DNA from: Flavobacterium notoginsengisoli
Lineage (GTDB): Bacteria > Bacteroidota > Bacteroidia > Flavobacteriales > Flavobacteriaceae
DNA: 64,000 bases
Direction: 5' to 3'
Assembly: GCF_014207905.1 (NCBI RefSeq)
Contig: NZ_JACHLB010000005.1
Coordinates: forward strand, 310,001-374,000
Shown: piece after piece, positions 9,234 through 17,641 of the stretch
Layout: each line of letters begins with the position of its first letter
Numbering within the stretch: position 1 is the first letter of the stretch
Position numbers and translations under genes: made by a program
Notes under the pieces: model-generated
Database searches by the model: none
Seen by the model: only the letters and a program-made list of their open reading frames with translations
Told to the model about the DNA's origin: nothing

Positions 9234-9656
9234 TTATTGTTGCATTTTAAAGTAGTAATCTGCAGAATGTTTGCCACTTCCGTAAAACAAGAAGAATACG
9301 CAGATAAATAAAACGATTAATGCTAAAACTAAACTTTCAGAATGCATTTTTCCCATAAAGTTTACGAGAACAGCACCAAATAAAATAGGAAGTTGAGCAG
9401 CAATTGCCCAACGGGTTAATAGTCCAAAAATAATCATTATACCACCAATCATATGGGCAGGAGCAATGTAATGCAGCATAAACATTCCTCCTCCAAATTT
9501 ATCAATAGGGGAAATTAAATCATGCAGGTACTGAATATTGGTGACAAACGAGACACCTTTCATAAATAAAAATCCACCCAAAACAATACGTACTAGATCC
9601 ACCGGTAAATAAGTGTGCGAGTTCGCCCATTTATTCAAACTTTTTACATTTTCCAT
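9234..9656 (-). CDS. DoxX family membrane protein
   Basis: The 140-residue protein has four hydrophobic helices with the DoxX-like layout (LVRIVLGGFLFMKGVSF, then HMIGGIMIIFGLLTRWAA-type helix, then two more). DoxX proteins are poorly understood quinone-interacting or thiosulfate-related membrane proteins and many have no known substrate. It is a single-gene unit with its own terminator. The helix count and GRWA-like central segment support the family; a specific role cannot be assigned. Confidence 0.75.
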   Translation of the reverse strand: MENVKSLNKWANSHTYLPVDLVRIVLGGFLFMKGVSFVTNIQYLHDLISPIDKFGGGMFMLHYIAPAHMIGGIMIIFGLLTRWAIAAQLPILFGAVLVNFMGKMHSESLVLALIVLFICVFFLFYGSGKHSADYYFKMQQ

Positions 9657-9778
9657 GATGTTGTGTGATTAAAAATTATATATAAAGTTACTGATTTTTA
9701 AATATATATGTATTTTTTACAGCTGGAAAATGAGTTTTTTGTTTTTTATTTAACGTATTGCTGCCAATTCTTGAAAAT

Positions 9779-11407
9779 CTAAACTTGAATAACGCCCAAA
9801 TTAAATGGTTTTTGAATAGGAGCATGGTTTGCAGCTTCGATTCCCATTGAGATCCAGGTTCGGGTATCTAATGGATCAATAATAGCGTCGGTCCATAATC
9901 TTGATGCAGCATAATAAGGAGAAGTCTGTTCGTCGTAACGTTCTTTTATTTTATTGAAAAGTTCGGTTTCTTTTTCTTCATCGACTACTTCTCCTTTCGC
10001 TTTAAGCGAAGAAGCTTCAATTTGGGCTAAAACTTTTGCAGCCTGAGTACCGCCCATAACTGCTAATTCTGCACTTGGCCAAGCAAAAATCAATCTTGGA
10101 TCGTATGCTTTACCACACATGGCATAATTTCCAGCACCATAAGAATTTCCAACAATAACAGTAAATTTAGGAACAACAGAATTACTTACTGCATTTACCA
10201 TTTTCGCACCGTCTTTAATAATACCGCCATGTTCTGATTTTGAGCCAACCATAAATCCGGTAACATCTTGTAAAAACACCAACGGAATTTTTTTCTGATT
10301 ACAATTGGCAATAAAACGGGTTGCTTTGTCGGCGCTGTCAGAATAGATTACACCACCAAACTGCATTTCACCTTTTTTGGTTTTTACCACTTTTCTTTGA
10401 TTGGCAATAATTCCAACTGCCCAACCATCTATTCGTGCATAGCCAGTAATTAGCGATTGTCCGTAACCGCCCTTGTAAGCTTCAAATTCTGAATTATCAA
10501 CCAAACGTTTAATGATTTCCATCATATCGTATTGTTCAGTTCTTGCTTTTGGTAAGATTCCGTAAATTTCATTTGGTTCTAAAGCTGGTTTTTCGGCTTT
10601 GATTCTGCTGTAGCCTGCTTTTTCAAAATCACCAATTTTATCTACTATATTTTTGATTTTATCTAAAGCGTCTTTATCATCTTTTGCTTTATAATCAGTA
10701 ACTCCTGAAATTTCACAATGCGTTGTTGCTCCGCCTAAAGTTTCGTTGTCAATGGTTTCGCCAATTGCCGCTTTTACCAAATAACTTCCGGCAAGGAAAA
10801 TACTTCCGGTTTTATCCACGATTAAAGCTTCATCGCTCATAATTGGTAGATAAGCTCCTCCTGCGACGCAGCTTCCCATAACGGCAGCAATTTGGGTAAT
10901 TCCCATACTGCTCATTTGAGCGTTGTTTCTAAAGATTCGCCCGAAGTGCTCTTTATCCGGAAAAATTTCATCCTGCATTGGCAGATAAACTCCTGCGCTA
11001 TCTACAAGATAAATAATAGGAAGTCTATTTTCGATTGCGATTTCCTGCGCGCGAAGGTTTTTCTTTCCTGTAATTGGAAACCATGCCCCGGCTTTTACAG
11101 TAGCATCATTTGCTACAACAATACATTGTTTACCTTTAATATATCCTATTTTAACCACAACACCTCCAGACGGACATCCTCCGTGTTCCGGATACATTCC
11201 TTCACCTGCAAAACCGCCGATTTCAATACTTTTAGAATTTTCATCCAATAAATAAGCGATTCTTTCGCGAGCGGTCATTTTGCCTTCGGCATGTAGTTTT
11301 TCGATACGTTTTTCGCCTCCGCCTAATTTAACTTTGGCAAATTTTTGTTTTAATTCAGAAAGGAGCAGTTTATTGTGATCTTCGTTTTTATTGAAGTTTA
11401 AATCCAT
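9779..11407 (-). CDS. Acyl-CoA carboxylase carboxyltransferase subunit
   Basis: The 542-residue protein has the two-lobed carboxyltransferase layout of propionyl-/methylcrotonyl-CoA carboxylase beta subunits: ARERIAYLLDE near the start, a GGCPSGGVV-type oxyanion segment, GSCVAGGAYLP around residue 180, and the second-lobe motifs DVTGFMVG and GNSYGAGNYAMCG. It transfers carboxyl from carboxybiotin to an acyl-CoA. The length and the GAGNYAMCGKAYDPR segment resemble methylcrotonyl-CoA carboxylase-type subunits, but the substrate cannot be fixed. No biotin carboxylase gene is adjacent. Confidence 0.88.
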   Translation of the reverse strand: MDLNFNKNEDHNKLLLSELKQKFAKVKLGGGEKRIEKLHAEGKMTARERIAYLLDENSKSIEIGGFAGEGMYPEHGGCPSGGVVVKIGYIKGKQCIVVANDATVKAGAWFPITGKKNLRAQEIAIENRLPIIYLVDSAGVYLPMQDEIFPDKEHFGRIFRNNAQMSSMGITQIAAVMGSCVAGGAYLPIMSDEALIVDKTGSIFLAGSYLVKAAIGETIDNETLGGATTHCEISGVTDYKAKDDKDALDKIKNIVDKIGDFEKAGYSRIKAEKPALEPNEIYGILPKARTEQYDMMEIIKRLVDNSEFEAYKGGYGQSLITGYARIDGWAVGIIANQRKVVKTKKGEMQFGGVIYSDSADKATRFIANCNQKKIPLVFLQDVTGFMVGSKSEHGGIIKDGAKMVNAVSNSVVPKFTVIVGNSYGAGNYAMCGKAYDPRLIFAWPSAELAVMGGTQAAKVLAQIEASSLKAKGEVVDEEKETELFNKIKERYDEQTSPYYAASRLWTDAIIDPLDTRTWISMGIEAANHAPIQKPFNLGVIQV

Positions 11408-11744
11408 GATATAGTATTGATTTTACAAAATAGTGTTGGCTAATTTACAAAATCAATTGAAATAAAGTGATCGCTTTATGAATTAAGAGAAGTTTGTAAT
11501 ATTCTATTTTTATTTAAACACATAGAAACATAGACGATAATAAATTAGAAAAAGAATTAGAAAGAAACTAGTTTCTAAAACATAGCTTTGTGTAAACGGT
11601 TGCACAACTTTTTCAAAGTTTAGCACATAGTTCTCTATGTGCACAACTTTTTCAAAGTTTAGCACATAGAGAACTATGTGTTTAAATTAATTACACCAAT
11701 TATTTTTCTTTAAATTTGCTTTTTCATACTAATCAGTATTTTTT
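11408..11744. repeat. Intergenic region with a 30-bp direct repeat and mirrored hairpins
   Basis: Two identical 30-base copies (11601-11630 and 11640-11669) each end in CACATAG and run into a hairpin: CACATAGttctCTATGTG at 11624-11641 and its exact reverse complement at 11663-11680. A related AAACACATAGAAACATAG tract lies just upstream (about 11517-11532). Such sequences recur in flavobacterial intergenic regions. No open frame of note is present; the tetR promoter lies at the right end. Confidence 0.75.
11711..11739 (+). promoter_or_regulatory. tetR promoter -7 element and autoregulatory operator
   Basis: A perfect Bacteroidetes -7 element TAAATTTG (11711-11718) is followed by ATACTAATCAGTAT (11726-11739), whose arms ATACT and AGTAT are palindromic. 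The operator falls at the expected transcription start, where a bound TetR protein would block its own synthesis. The same core recurs upstream of the next operon. Confidence 0.7.
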
Positions 11745-12335
11745 ATGTCAAAAGCAGCAAACACCCGTCTAACTATTTTACAAAAGGCATTTGAATTGAT
11801 TTATACTAAAGGGTATCAGACCACCAGTATAGATGAAATAATTGCTACTACTCAAGTCACCAAAGGAGCTTTTTATTACCATTTTAAGACCAAAGACGAA
11901 ATGGGAGTTGCTATTATTGAAGAAATTTTGAAACCGACCATGCAGGAACATTTTATAAAACCAACTGAAGCTTCTCAAAACCCAATTGAGGACTTTTATA
12001 ATATGATTTCGTATTTGCTTTTAGAAGATCCTTTTTTACAGATAAAGTATGGCTGCCCTGTTGGAAATCTTACACAGGAAATGACGCCTTGGAATAATAA
12101 ATTCAGTGAAGCTTTGACAGAATTAGTGAATTTGTGGAAAGAAACTATTATAAATTCAATTGAAAAAGGTAAAGAATCTGGTTTAATTCGTAAAGAAGTC
12201 GTTGGCGAACAAGTAGCATTATTCATTTTGTCAGGCTATTGGGGAGTACGAAATTTCGGAAAATTACAAAATGATAATTCTGCTTATTTAGTTTATTTAA
12301 AGGAGTTTAGGGGGTATTTAGATAGTTTGAAATAA
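11745..12335 (+). CDS. TetR/AcrR family transcriptional regulator
   Basis: The 196-residue protein has an N-terminal TetR helix-turn-helix (LTILQKAFELIYTKGYQTTSIDEIIATTQVTKGAFYYHFKTKDEM, residues about 8-52) and a C-terminal ligand/dimer domain of the TetR_C type with a GCPVGN segment near residue 105. It is probably a repressor. A palindromic operator overlaps its own start and a longer version sits before the following gene, so it likely controls both itself and the 12405-13386 operon. The ligand is unknown. Confidence 0.9.
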   Translation: MSKAANTRLTILQKAFELIYTKGYQTTSIDEIIATTQVTKGAFYYHFKTKDEMGVAIIEEILKPTMQEHFIKPTEASQNPIEDFYNMISYLLLEDPFLQIKYGCPVGNLTQEMTPWNNKFSEALTELVNLWKETIINSIEKGKESGLIRKEVVGEQVALFILSGYWGVRNFGKLQNDNSAYLVYLKEFRGYLDSLK

Positions 12336-12345
12336 AATTATTTTT

Positions 12346-12383
12346 CAAAAACATACTAATTGGTATGTTTTTGAATATATTTG
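12346..12383 (+). promoter_or_regulatory. Operator and promoter of the TetR-controlled operon
   Basis: A 28-base palindrome (12346-12373) with one mismatched pair contains ATACTAATTGGTAT, matching the tetR operator core ATACTAATCAGTAT at 12 of 14 positions. Immediately after it is a TATATTTG -7 element (12376-12383), 21 bases before the ATG at 12405. The overlap of operator and promoter predicts repression. Confidence 0.75.
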
Positions 12384-12404
12384 CATTGTCTAAATCAAAA
12401 AACA

Positions 12405-12863
12405 ATGTATCAAACTCTTTTAGAAGGCCATTCCTATATAAGATGGCTCGTATTGGTAAGCTTGTTATGTTCTATTTACATAGCTTACAAAGGTTATTCG
12501 CAAAAACTTCCATTTACTAAAACAGCGAATTTATTACGGCACTGGACGGCAACTATTGCTCATATTCAGCTTCTCTTTGGAATATTAGTGTATGTGCAGA
12601 GTCCGATTGTAAAATATTTTTGGAGAAATTATAAAGATGGATTTCAAAACTTAGATGCTTCCTTTTTCGGAATCATTCATATTGCTTTGATGTTAATAGC
12701 TATTATCATAATAACAATTGGTTCGGCTTTAGCAAAAAGAAGAAAAACTGATGCAGAAAAATTCAAAACTATGTTTGTTTGGTTTTTGATCGCGCTATTC
12801 ATCATTTTTATTGCCATTCCGTGGCCATTTTCACCTCTTGCCATTCGTCCTTATTTTAGATAA
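12405..12863 (+). CDS. Four-helix membrane protein of unknown role, TetR-controlled
   Basis: From the ATG at 12405 the protein is 152 residues with four hydrophobic segments and conserved-looking His residues in EGHSYIRWL, RHWTATIAHIQLLFG and GIIHIALM. This resembles small di-haem-like or DUF-type membrane proteins often labelled cytochrome b-like in Flavobacterium, but no haem-binding assignment is secure. An in-frame TTG at 12381 lies inside the promoter element, so the ATG is chosen. It is the first gene of the probable TetR-regulated operon. Confidence 0.7.
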   Translation: MYQTLLEGHSYIRWLVLVSLLCSIYIAYKGYSQKLPFTKTANLLRHWTATIAHIQLLFGILVYVQSPIVKYFWRNYKDGFQNLDASFFGIIHIALMLIAIIIITIGSALAKRRKTDAEKFKTMFVWFLIALFIIFIAIPWPFSPLAIRPYFR

Positions 12864-12865
12864 TT

Positions 12866-13177
12866 ATGAAAAACTTATTGCAGACAAACATCGGAAGATT
12901 ACGAATTATTGGATTCTTAGAAGGAACATCACTTTTGATTTTACTTTTTATAGCGATGCCAATGAAATATATTTTTGAAATGCCATTTCTGACAAGACCT
13001 GTTGGAACGATTCACGGTGCTTTATTCTTACTTTTTATTTTTAATACAATAAGTGTTGGAGTAGAGCAGAACTGGAAATTCACAACTACAACATGGAAAG
13101 TGCTTTTGGCCTGTGTTATTCCGTTTGGGACTTTTTATATCGATTCTAGAATTTTGAGTAAAATCACAAATGAGTAG
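12866..13177 (+). CDS. DUF3817 family membrane protein
   Basis: The 103-residue protein begins LRIIGFLEGTSLLILLFIAMPMKY and contains PVGTIHGALFLLFI, the two signatures of DUF3817, with three predicted helices. The function of the family is not known; members are small integral membrane proteins. It starts two bases after the preceding gene and ends two bases before the next, so the three genes form one transcription unit. Confidence 0.82.
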   Translation: MKNLLQTNIGRLRIIGFLEGTSLLILLFIAMPMKYIFEMPFLTRPVGTIHGALFLLFIFNTISVGVEQNWKFTTTTWKVLLACVIPFGTFYIDSRILSKITNE

Positions 13178-13179
13178 TT

Positions 13180-13386
13180 ATGGTTTTTGTATTTAAAACA
13201 AATATTGACAGCATTTCTAAAGTAAAGAAAGTAACACCAAAACTGAACAGGTTGTTTCCAAATACAAAGTGGAATTTTGATCTCGAAGACTGTGATAATA
13301 TTTTGAGGTTTGAGTGTAACGATAATATAGTCGAAAAGGTAATTTTCTTAATGAAAGTTATTGGTTTTGAATGTGAAGCTTTATAG
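13180..13386 (+). CDS. Small protein, possible ferredoxin-like fold, unknown role
   Basis: The 68-residue product follows DUF3817 with a two-base gap and is the last gene of the TetR-controlled unit. Its pattern (beta strand, helix with SKVKKVTPKLNRLF, strand, acidic turn, strand, helix) resembles a heavy-metal-associated fold lacking the CxxC motif. That is a fold guess only. A bidirectional terminator follows immediately. Confidence 0.6.
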   Translation: MVFVFKTNIDSISKVKKVTPKLNRLFPNTKWNFDLEDCDNILRFECNDNIVEKVIFLMKVIGFECEAL

Positions 13387-13390
13387 AATA

Positions 13391-13420
13391 AAAAAGCAGA
13401 AGTTTTACTTCTGCTTTTTT
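13391..13420. terminator. Bidirectional terminator between TetR operon and msrB
   Basis: The stem AAGCAGAAGT/ACTTCTGCTT is flanked by A-run and T-run on the two sides, so it can end transcription from both directions between two convergent units. Confidence 0.8.
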
Positions 13421-13427
13421 ATGATAC

Positions 13428-13871
13428 TTATTTCACTTTGGAAAGAGAAACAGCATTGATACAATAACGTAAACCACTTGGCGGAGGTCCGTCTGGGAAA
13501 ATGTGTCCTAAATGTGCATCGCATACATTGCATACCACTTCTACACGAACCATTCCGTAAGATCTGTCAGCATGATAAGCGATAGCATTTTCTTTTATAG
13601 GTTGTGTAAAAGAAGGCCAGCCTGTTCCTGATTCGAATTTTTCACTCGCATCAAAAAGAACTGTTCCGCAGCATTTACACTCATAAATTCCCGGATCAAA
13701 TAAACTGCACATTTCTGAGCTGAAAGACCTTTCTGTACCCTTTAAACGTGTTACTTGAAATTCTTCAGGAGTCAGGATCTGTTTCCATTCTTCCTCCGTT
13801 TTTTCGACTCTCTTTTCAGGAGCCGGATTTCCCTTATTTGTAAAATGAATTACATCTGCCCATTTTATCAT
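13428..13871 (-). CDS. msrB: Peptide methionine (R)-S-oxide reductase
   Basis: The 147-residue protein carries the MsrB zinc-site cysteines in CKCCGTVLF and CNVCDAHLGH, the GTGWPSFTQP segment, and the catalytic RYCINAVSL motif near the C-terminus. It reduces methionine-R-sulfoxide in proteins. It has no obvious signal peptide, so a cytoplasmic location is likely. It converges with the TetR operon. Upstream, at about 13880-13940, is a CAGGTTTAAAGTTTCAAG-type intergenic repeat and then prfB on the same strand. Confidence 0.95.
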   Translation of the reverse strand: MIKWADVIHFTNKGNPAPEKRVEKTEEEWKQILTPEEFQVTRLKGTERSFSSEMCSLFDPGIYECKCCGTVLFDASEKFESGTGWPSFTQPIKENAIAYHADRSYGMVRVEVVCNVCDAHLGHIFPDGPPPSGLRYCINAVSLSKVK

Positions 13872-13944
13872 AACTTTTGTTTTTTTGTTTCAGGTTTAAA
13901 GTTTCAAGTTGTTGTAACTGAAAACTGAGACCGCGACTGAAAAC

Positions 13945-15043
13945 TTACTCTTCCTCTTTCTGTCCCATCATCATTAGATAGGCTTTCAAGAAAGGATCGA
14001 TATTTCCATTCATTACGCCATCTACATCGCTGGTTTCGTAACCTGTACGAACGTCTTTTACTAATTTATAAGGTTGCATAACGTAATTACGAATCTGCGA
14101 ACCCCATTCAATTTTCATTTTTCCAGCTTCAATATCAGCGCGTTGTGCTTGTTGTTTCTTTAACTCAATTTCGTACAATTGAGAACGTAGCATCTGCATG
14201 GCACGCTGTCTGTTGTCTTGTTGAGAACGTGTTTCAGAACATTGAATCTGAATTCCGGTTGGTTTGTGTACCAATTGCACTTTAGTTTCTACTTTATTTA
14301 CATTTTGTCCTCCCGCACCACTCGAACGAGAAGTGGTAATTTCAATATCAGCAGGATTAATATCAATTTCGATACTGTCATCAACCAATGGATATACATA
14401 AACAGAAACGAATGAAGTATGACGTTTGGCGTTACTATCAAAAGGAGAGATTCTTACCAGACGGTGAACACCGTTTTCTCCTTTTAAATATCCAAAAGAA
14501 TAATCTCCTTCAAACTCTAAAGTTACTGTTTTAATTCCAGCAACATCGCCTTCTTGAAAGTTAAGTTCTTTTATTTTGTAACCATAACTTTCGCCCCACA
14601 TCATGTACATACGCATCAGCATTCCTGCCCAGTCGCAGCTTTCTGTTCCACCAGCTCCGGCTGTAATCTGAACTACAGCACTTAAGCTATCACCTTCATC
14701 AGAAAGCATGTTTTTGAATTCGATATTTTCTATATGAGATTGAGCAATATTGTATTGTTCATCTAGTTCATCAACAGAAAGTTCTCCTTCTTTATAAAAA
14801 TCATAAGCTAACTGTAATTCTTCTGTAAGAGATACAGCTTTATCATAATCTTCAATCCATTTTTTCTTGTTTCGAAGATTTTTTACAATGTTTTCGGCAT
14901 CTTTTGGGTTGTTCCAAAAATCTGGTGCAAAAGTTTTTTCTTCTTCGTTTGCGATTTCGATTAGTTTGGCATCAACGTCAAAGATACCTCCTCAACGCAC
15001 CAAGGCGCTCCACAATACCTTTTACTTGTTCGGCTGTTGTCAT
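13945..15043 (-). CDS. prfB: Peptide chain release factor 2, expressed through +1 frameshift
   Basis: The first 21 codons run from the ATG at 15043 to CTT at 14983-14981, followed in frame by TGA (14980-14978). Skipping one T continues the frame at GAC (14979) to the stop at 13945, giving about 365 residues, the usual RF2 length. The main frame contains the GGQ loop in SSGAGGQNVNKVET and the RF2-type anticodon-like region. RF2 reads UGA and UAA stops. The product regulates its own synthesis because slow UGA reading favours the shift. A start at 14709 would remove the N-terminal domain and is rejected. Confidence 0.97.
14977..14993 (-). promoter_or_regulatory. RF2 programmed frameshift signal
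   Basis: On the minus strand the sequence reads AGGAGGTATCTTTGAC: a Shine-Dalgarno-like AGGAGG, a short spacer, the slippery CTT and TGA followed by C. This matches the classical prfB recoding site, notable in a phylum that mostly does not use Shine-Dalgarno pairing for initiation. Confidence 0.97.
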
Positions 15044-15194
15044 AAATTAATTAATAGGTTTTATATGTTTTTTAGAATTATTACGTTAATTTGGTCTAGA
15101 GAAACCAACGAGTTAAATTTTACTAAAACTTGCTGAGAATAACTATAAGTAATACGTAATTTTGCATACAAAAATAAGATATAGTTTTTAGAAT

Positions 15195-16214
15195 ATGGAA
15201 ATAAATTTAATCAGCGATACCATAACAAAGCCTACTTATGAAATGCTGCAGTATATGTTTAACGCCCACGTTGGCGACGATGTATACAAACAGGACCCAA
15301 CGGTGATTGAATTGGAAAACAGAACGGCTGAATTTTTTGGCATGGAGGCTGGTCTATTTTTTCCGTCTGGAACTATGGCAAATCAAACTGCAATCAAGCT
15401 GCATACTCAGCCAGGAGAACAGTTAATTGCTGATAAATATGCACATGTTTATCATTATGAAGGAGGAGGGGTTTCTTTTAATAGCGGTGTTTCTTGCTGT
15501 TTGTTAGATGGAAATCGTGGTATGATAACGGCTTCTCAAGTTGCTGCAGCGATAAACGATCCAGAGTTTTATCATAGTCCGTTAACAAGTTTGGTTTGTG
15601 TTGAAAATACAACCAATAAAGGTGGCGGAGCTTGTTATGAATTAGACGATTTAAGAGAAATAAAAAAAGTTTGCGACGCCAATAATCTAAAGTTTCACTT
15701 AGACGGTGCCAGAATTTGGAATGCATTAGTGGCCAAAAGACAGAATCCGAAAGAATTTGGAGCTATTTTCGATACTATTTCGGTTTGTTTGTCTAAAGGT
15801 CTTGGAGCTCCAATTGGTTCTGTATTGCTTGGAAGTAAAGATGATATTCGTAGAGCGTTGAGAATCAGAAAGATATTAGGTGGGGGAATGCGTCAGGTAG
15901 GGTATCTTGCTGCTGCTGGATTGTATGCGTTGGCTCATAATATTGAAAGATTGGCTGAAGATCATCGCAGAGCAAAAGAAATTGCAAAAATTCTAAGTAC
16001 AAAACAATGGATTGCTTCAATAGAGCCTGTAGAAACTAATATTTTGATTTTTTCGCTTGCCGAAGGTTATAGCGATCAATTATTAATTGAAAAGTTAAAA
16101 CAGAAAAACATATTAATAAGTTCTTTGGGACATAATAAACTTCGTATTGTAACACATTTAGATTATAAAGAAGTGATGCATACTTATGTGTTAGAAACAC
16201 TTTCGAAATTTTAG
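15195..16214 (+). CDS. ltaE: Low-specificity threonine aldolase (PLP-dependent)
   Basis: The 339-residue protein belongs to the beta-eliminating lyase/threonine aldolase family: ISDTITKPTYEM at the start, FFPSGTMANQTAI near residue 55, LDGARIWNA carrying the PLP aspartate near residue 170, and the PLP lysine in SVCLSKGLGAPIGS. It cleaves threonine or allo-threonine to glycine and acetaldehyde. The family's usual length is about 340. It stands alone between prfB and a convergent lipoprotein gene. Confidence 0.92.
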   Translation: MEINLISDTITKPTYEMLQYMFNAHVGDDVYKQDPTVIELENRTAEFFGMEAGLFFPSGTMANQTAIKLHTQPGEQLIADKYAHVYHYEGGGVSFNSGVSCCLLDGNRGMITASQVAAAINDPEFYHSPLTSLVCVENTTNKGGGACYELDDLREIKKVCDANNLKFHLDGARIWNALVAKRQNPKEFGAIFDTISVCLSKGLGAPIGSVLLGSKDDIRRALRIRKILGGGMRQVGYLAAAGLYALAHNIERLAEDHRRAKEIAKILSTKQWIASIEPVETNILIFSLAEGYSDQLLIEKLKQKNILISSLGHNKLRIVTHLDYKEVMHTYVLETLSKF

Positions 16215-16234
16215 ATTTTAAACATTATAAAACT

Positions 16235-16267
16235 AAAAAAAGGCAGGATTAAAATCCTGCCTTTTTT
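16235..16267. terminator. Bidirectional terminator
   Basis: The stem AGGCAGGATT/AATCCTGCCT is flanked by A7 and T7 runs and separates threonine aldolase from the convergent lipoprotein gene. Confidence 0.85.
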
Positions 16268-17241
16268 TAGTTTACTTGGTCTACAATAATAAAATTGCTA
16301 TCAATCAAAGTGTTTGATTTCAGAGCAAAATATTTGTATGCTTTGGTTGAAATATTAAACTTTAAAAGGACAAATTCTTCAGTTCCTTTTTGAACGCAGC
16401 ATACATATTCATTGCTATTTTTGTCAATATATCCCTGCCCATTTAGATAAGCGTAGCCTAATTGATCGTTAGGCAATAAATCTTCATAAGTATAGTTTGA
16501 TAGATTGATTTTAGCAATTGTATTGCCGATGGAACCCGTTTTATTTGTTATGCAATAAGCAGTGTTAGTTGAAATAACAGAAGGCTTTGAAAAAGAAAAT
16601 GCAGCATTATTAAATAATACTTTTTGTGCTTTATTATTGTCTATGTCTATTTCGTAAGTCCCTTGATTAGAATAAGAACTATACAGTTTGTTTCCGTTTA
16701 AGAATATAGAAGTAGAAGCAGTTTGATCAAAACTTAGGCCTAAATAAGAGATTTCAAAGGTTTCAGGATCTATTTTTATAAAATAAGAAACATTGTTTAC
16801 GGGTGAAATATAAGTATTAGAAATAATTGTTCCGTAAAGTGCCTTCTTCGAATCGTTCCATATTAAAGAAGAAATAGAAGGATAAGAGCCAACTGCTTCA
16901 TTTGGCAAAACAATTGACTTTGAAATTGTCTTTTTTGTCTTTTTATCAAAAACAAAAAGTTTTGTTGAAGGCGAATAATATTCAACTAAAAAAATCTTAT
17001 CACTATTAGAAGTAACAGCATTCAGATTTATAGTATTTGAAGTTAGGCCTTCAAACTCAGCATAAGGCGTGATTTTTCCACTATTATTTCCAATTTTGTT
17101 TATTTTTCCAGCAAAAGTGACAGCTAAAAAATCATAATCATCTTTAACAGAATCATCTGTTGGTTCTGAAGAATCGTTAGAGCACGAAAATAAAAGTAAG
17201 CTGGTAAAGATAATCGCAAGAGTTTTGAAGGCTAATTTCAT
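16267..17241 (-). CDS. Lipoprotein with probable beta-propeller fold
   Basis: The 324-residue protein has a signal peptide ending in a lipobox (LLLFSC, Cys20) followed by an SNDSSEPTDDS linker, typical of flavobacterial outer-membrane lipoproteins. The remainder is beta-rich with repeated blade-like segments (KIFLVEYYSPSTKLFVFDKKT, KLYSSYSNQGTYEID). No enzymatic motif is seen. The stop codon overlaps the shared terminator. It is followed upstream, on the same strand and 10 bases away, by the YbaB gene. Confidence 0.75.
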   Translation of the reverse strand: MKLAFKTLAIIFTSLLLFSCSNDSSEPTDDSVKDDYDFLAVTFAGKINKIGNNSGKITPYAEFEGLTSNTINLNAVTSNSDKIFLVEYYSPSTKLFVFDKKTKKTISKSIVLPNEAVGSYPSISSLIWNDSKKALYGTIISNTYISPVNNVSYFIKIDPETFEISYLGLSFDQTASTSIFLNGNKLYSSYSNQGTYEIDIDNNKAQKVLFNNAAFSFSKPSVISTNTAYCITNKTGSIGNTIAKINLSNYTYEDLLPNDQLGYAYLNGQGYIDKNSNEYVCCVQKGTEEFVLLKFNISTKAYKYFALKSNTLIDSNFIIVDQVN

Positions 17242-17251
17242 AATTTGCAGC

Positions 17252-17572
17252 TTATTTAAACAAATTATCCATTCCAGGAATAGATGGCATATCCATTCTG
17301 GCTACTGCGTCTAATTCTCTTTCGTTTACATTTGTTGCTTTTTCGATTGCTTTATTAAGAGTTACAATCAAATAATCTTCCAATTGTTCTTTATCTTCCA
17401 TTAGAGAATCGTCAATAGAAATCGATTTTATTTTTCTGCTAGCGGTGATAGTAACTTTTAATAATCCGTCAGCGCTTTGTTCGTCAATTAAAACAGTATC
17501 TAAACGCTTTTTAGTATCTTCAATTTTTTGTTGGGTTTCTTTAAGTTTGCCCATCATTCCCATTAAATCCAT
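17252..17572 (-). CDS. YbaB/EbfC family nucleoid-associated protein
   Basis: The 106-residue protein has the YbaB arrangement of an N-terminal helix (MGMMGKLKETQQKIEDTKKRLD), a central strand pair with GLLKVTITASRKIKSISIDDSL, and a C-terminal helix. The family binds DNA as a dimer. In many bacteria ybaB lies with dnaX and recR; here those neighbours are absent and the gene precedes a lipoprotein gene. Confidence 0.88.
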   Translation of the reverse strand: MDLMGMMGKLKETQQKIEDTKKRLDTVLIDEQSADGLLKVTITASRKIKSISIDDSLMEDKEQLEDYLIVTLNKAIEKATNVNERELDAVARMDMPSIPGMDNLFK

Positions 17573-17641
17573 TTTTGTTGATTTTTTAAATTATTTCAGA
17601 CAAAATTAGTATATTGCTGTATTAATTCAATAGAATATTTT

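Noticed and set aside
13945..14709. RF2 starting at the ATG-like codon at 14709
   Set aside because: The upstream frame with the complete frameshift signal encodes the missing N-terminal domain.
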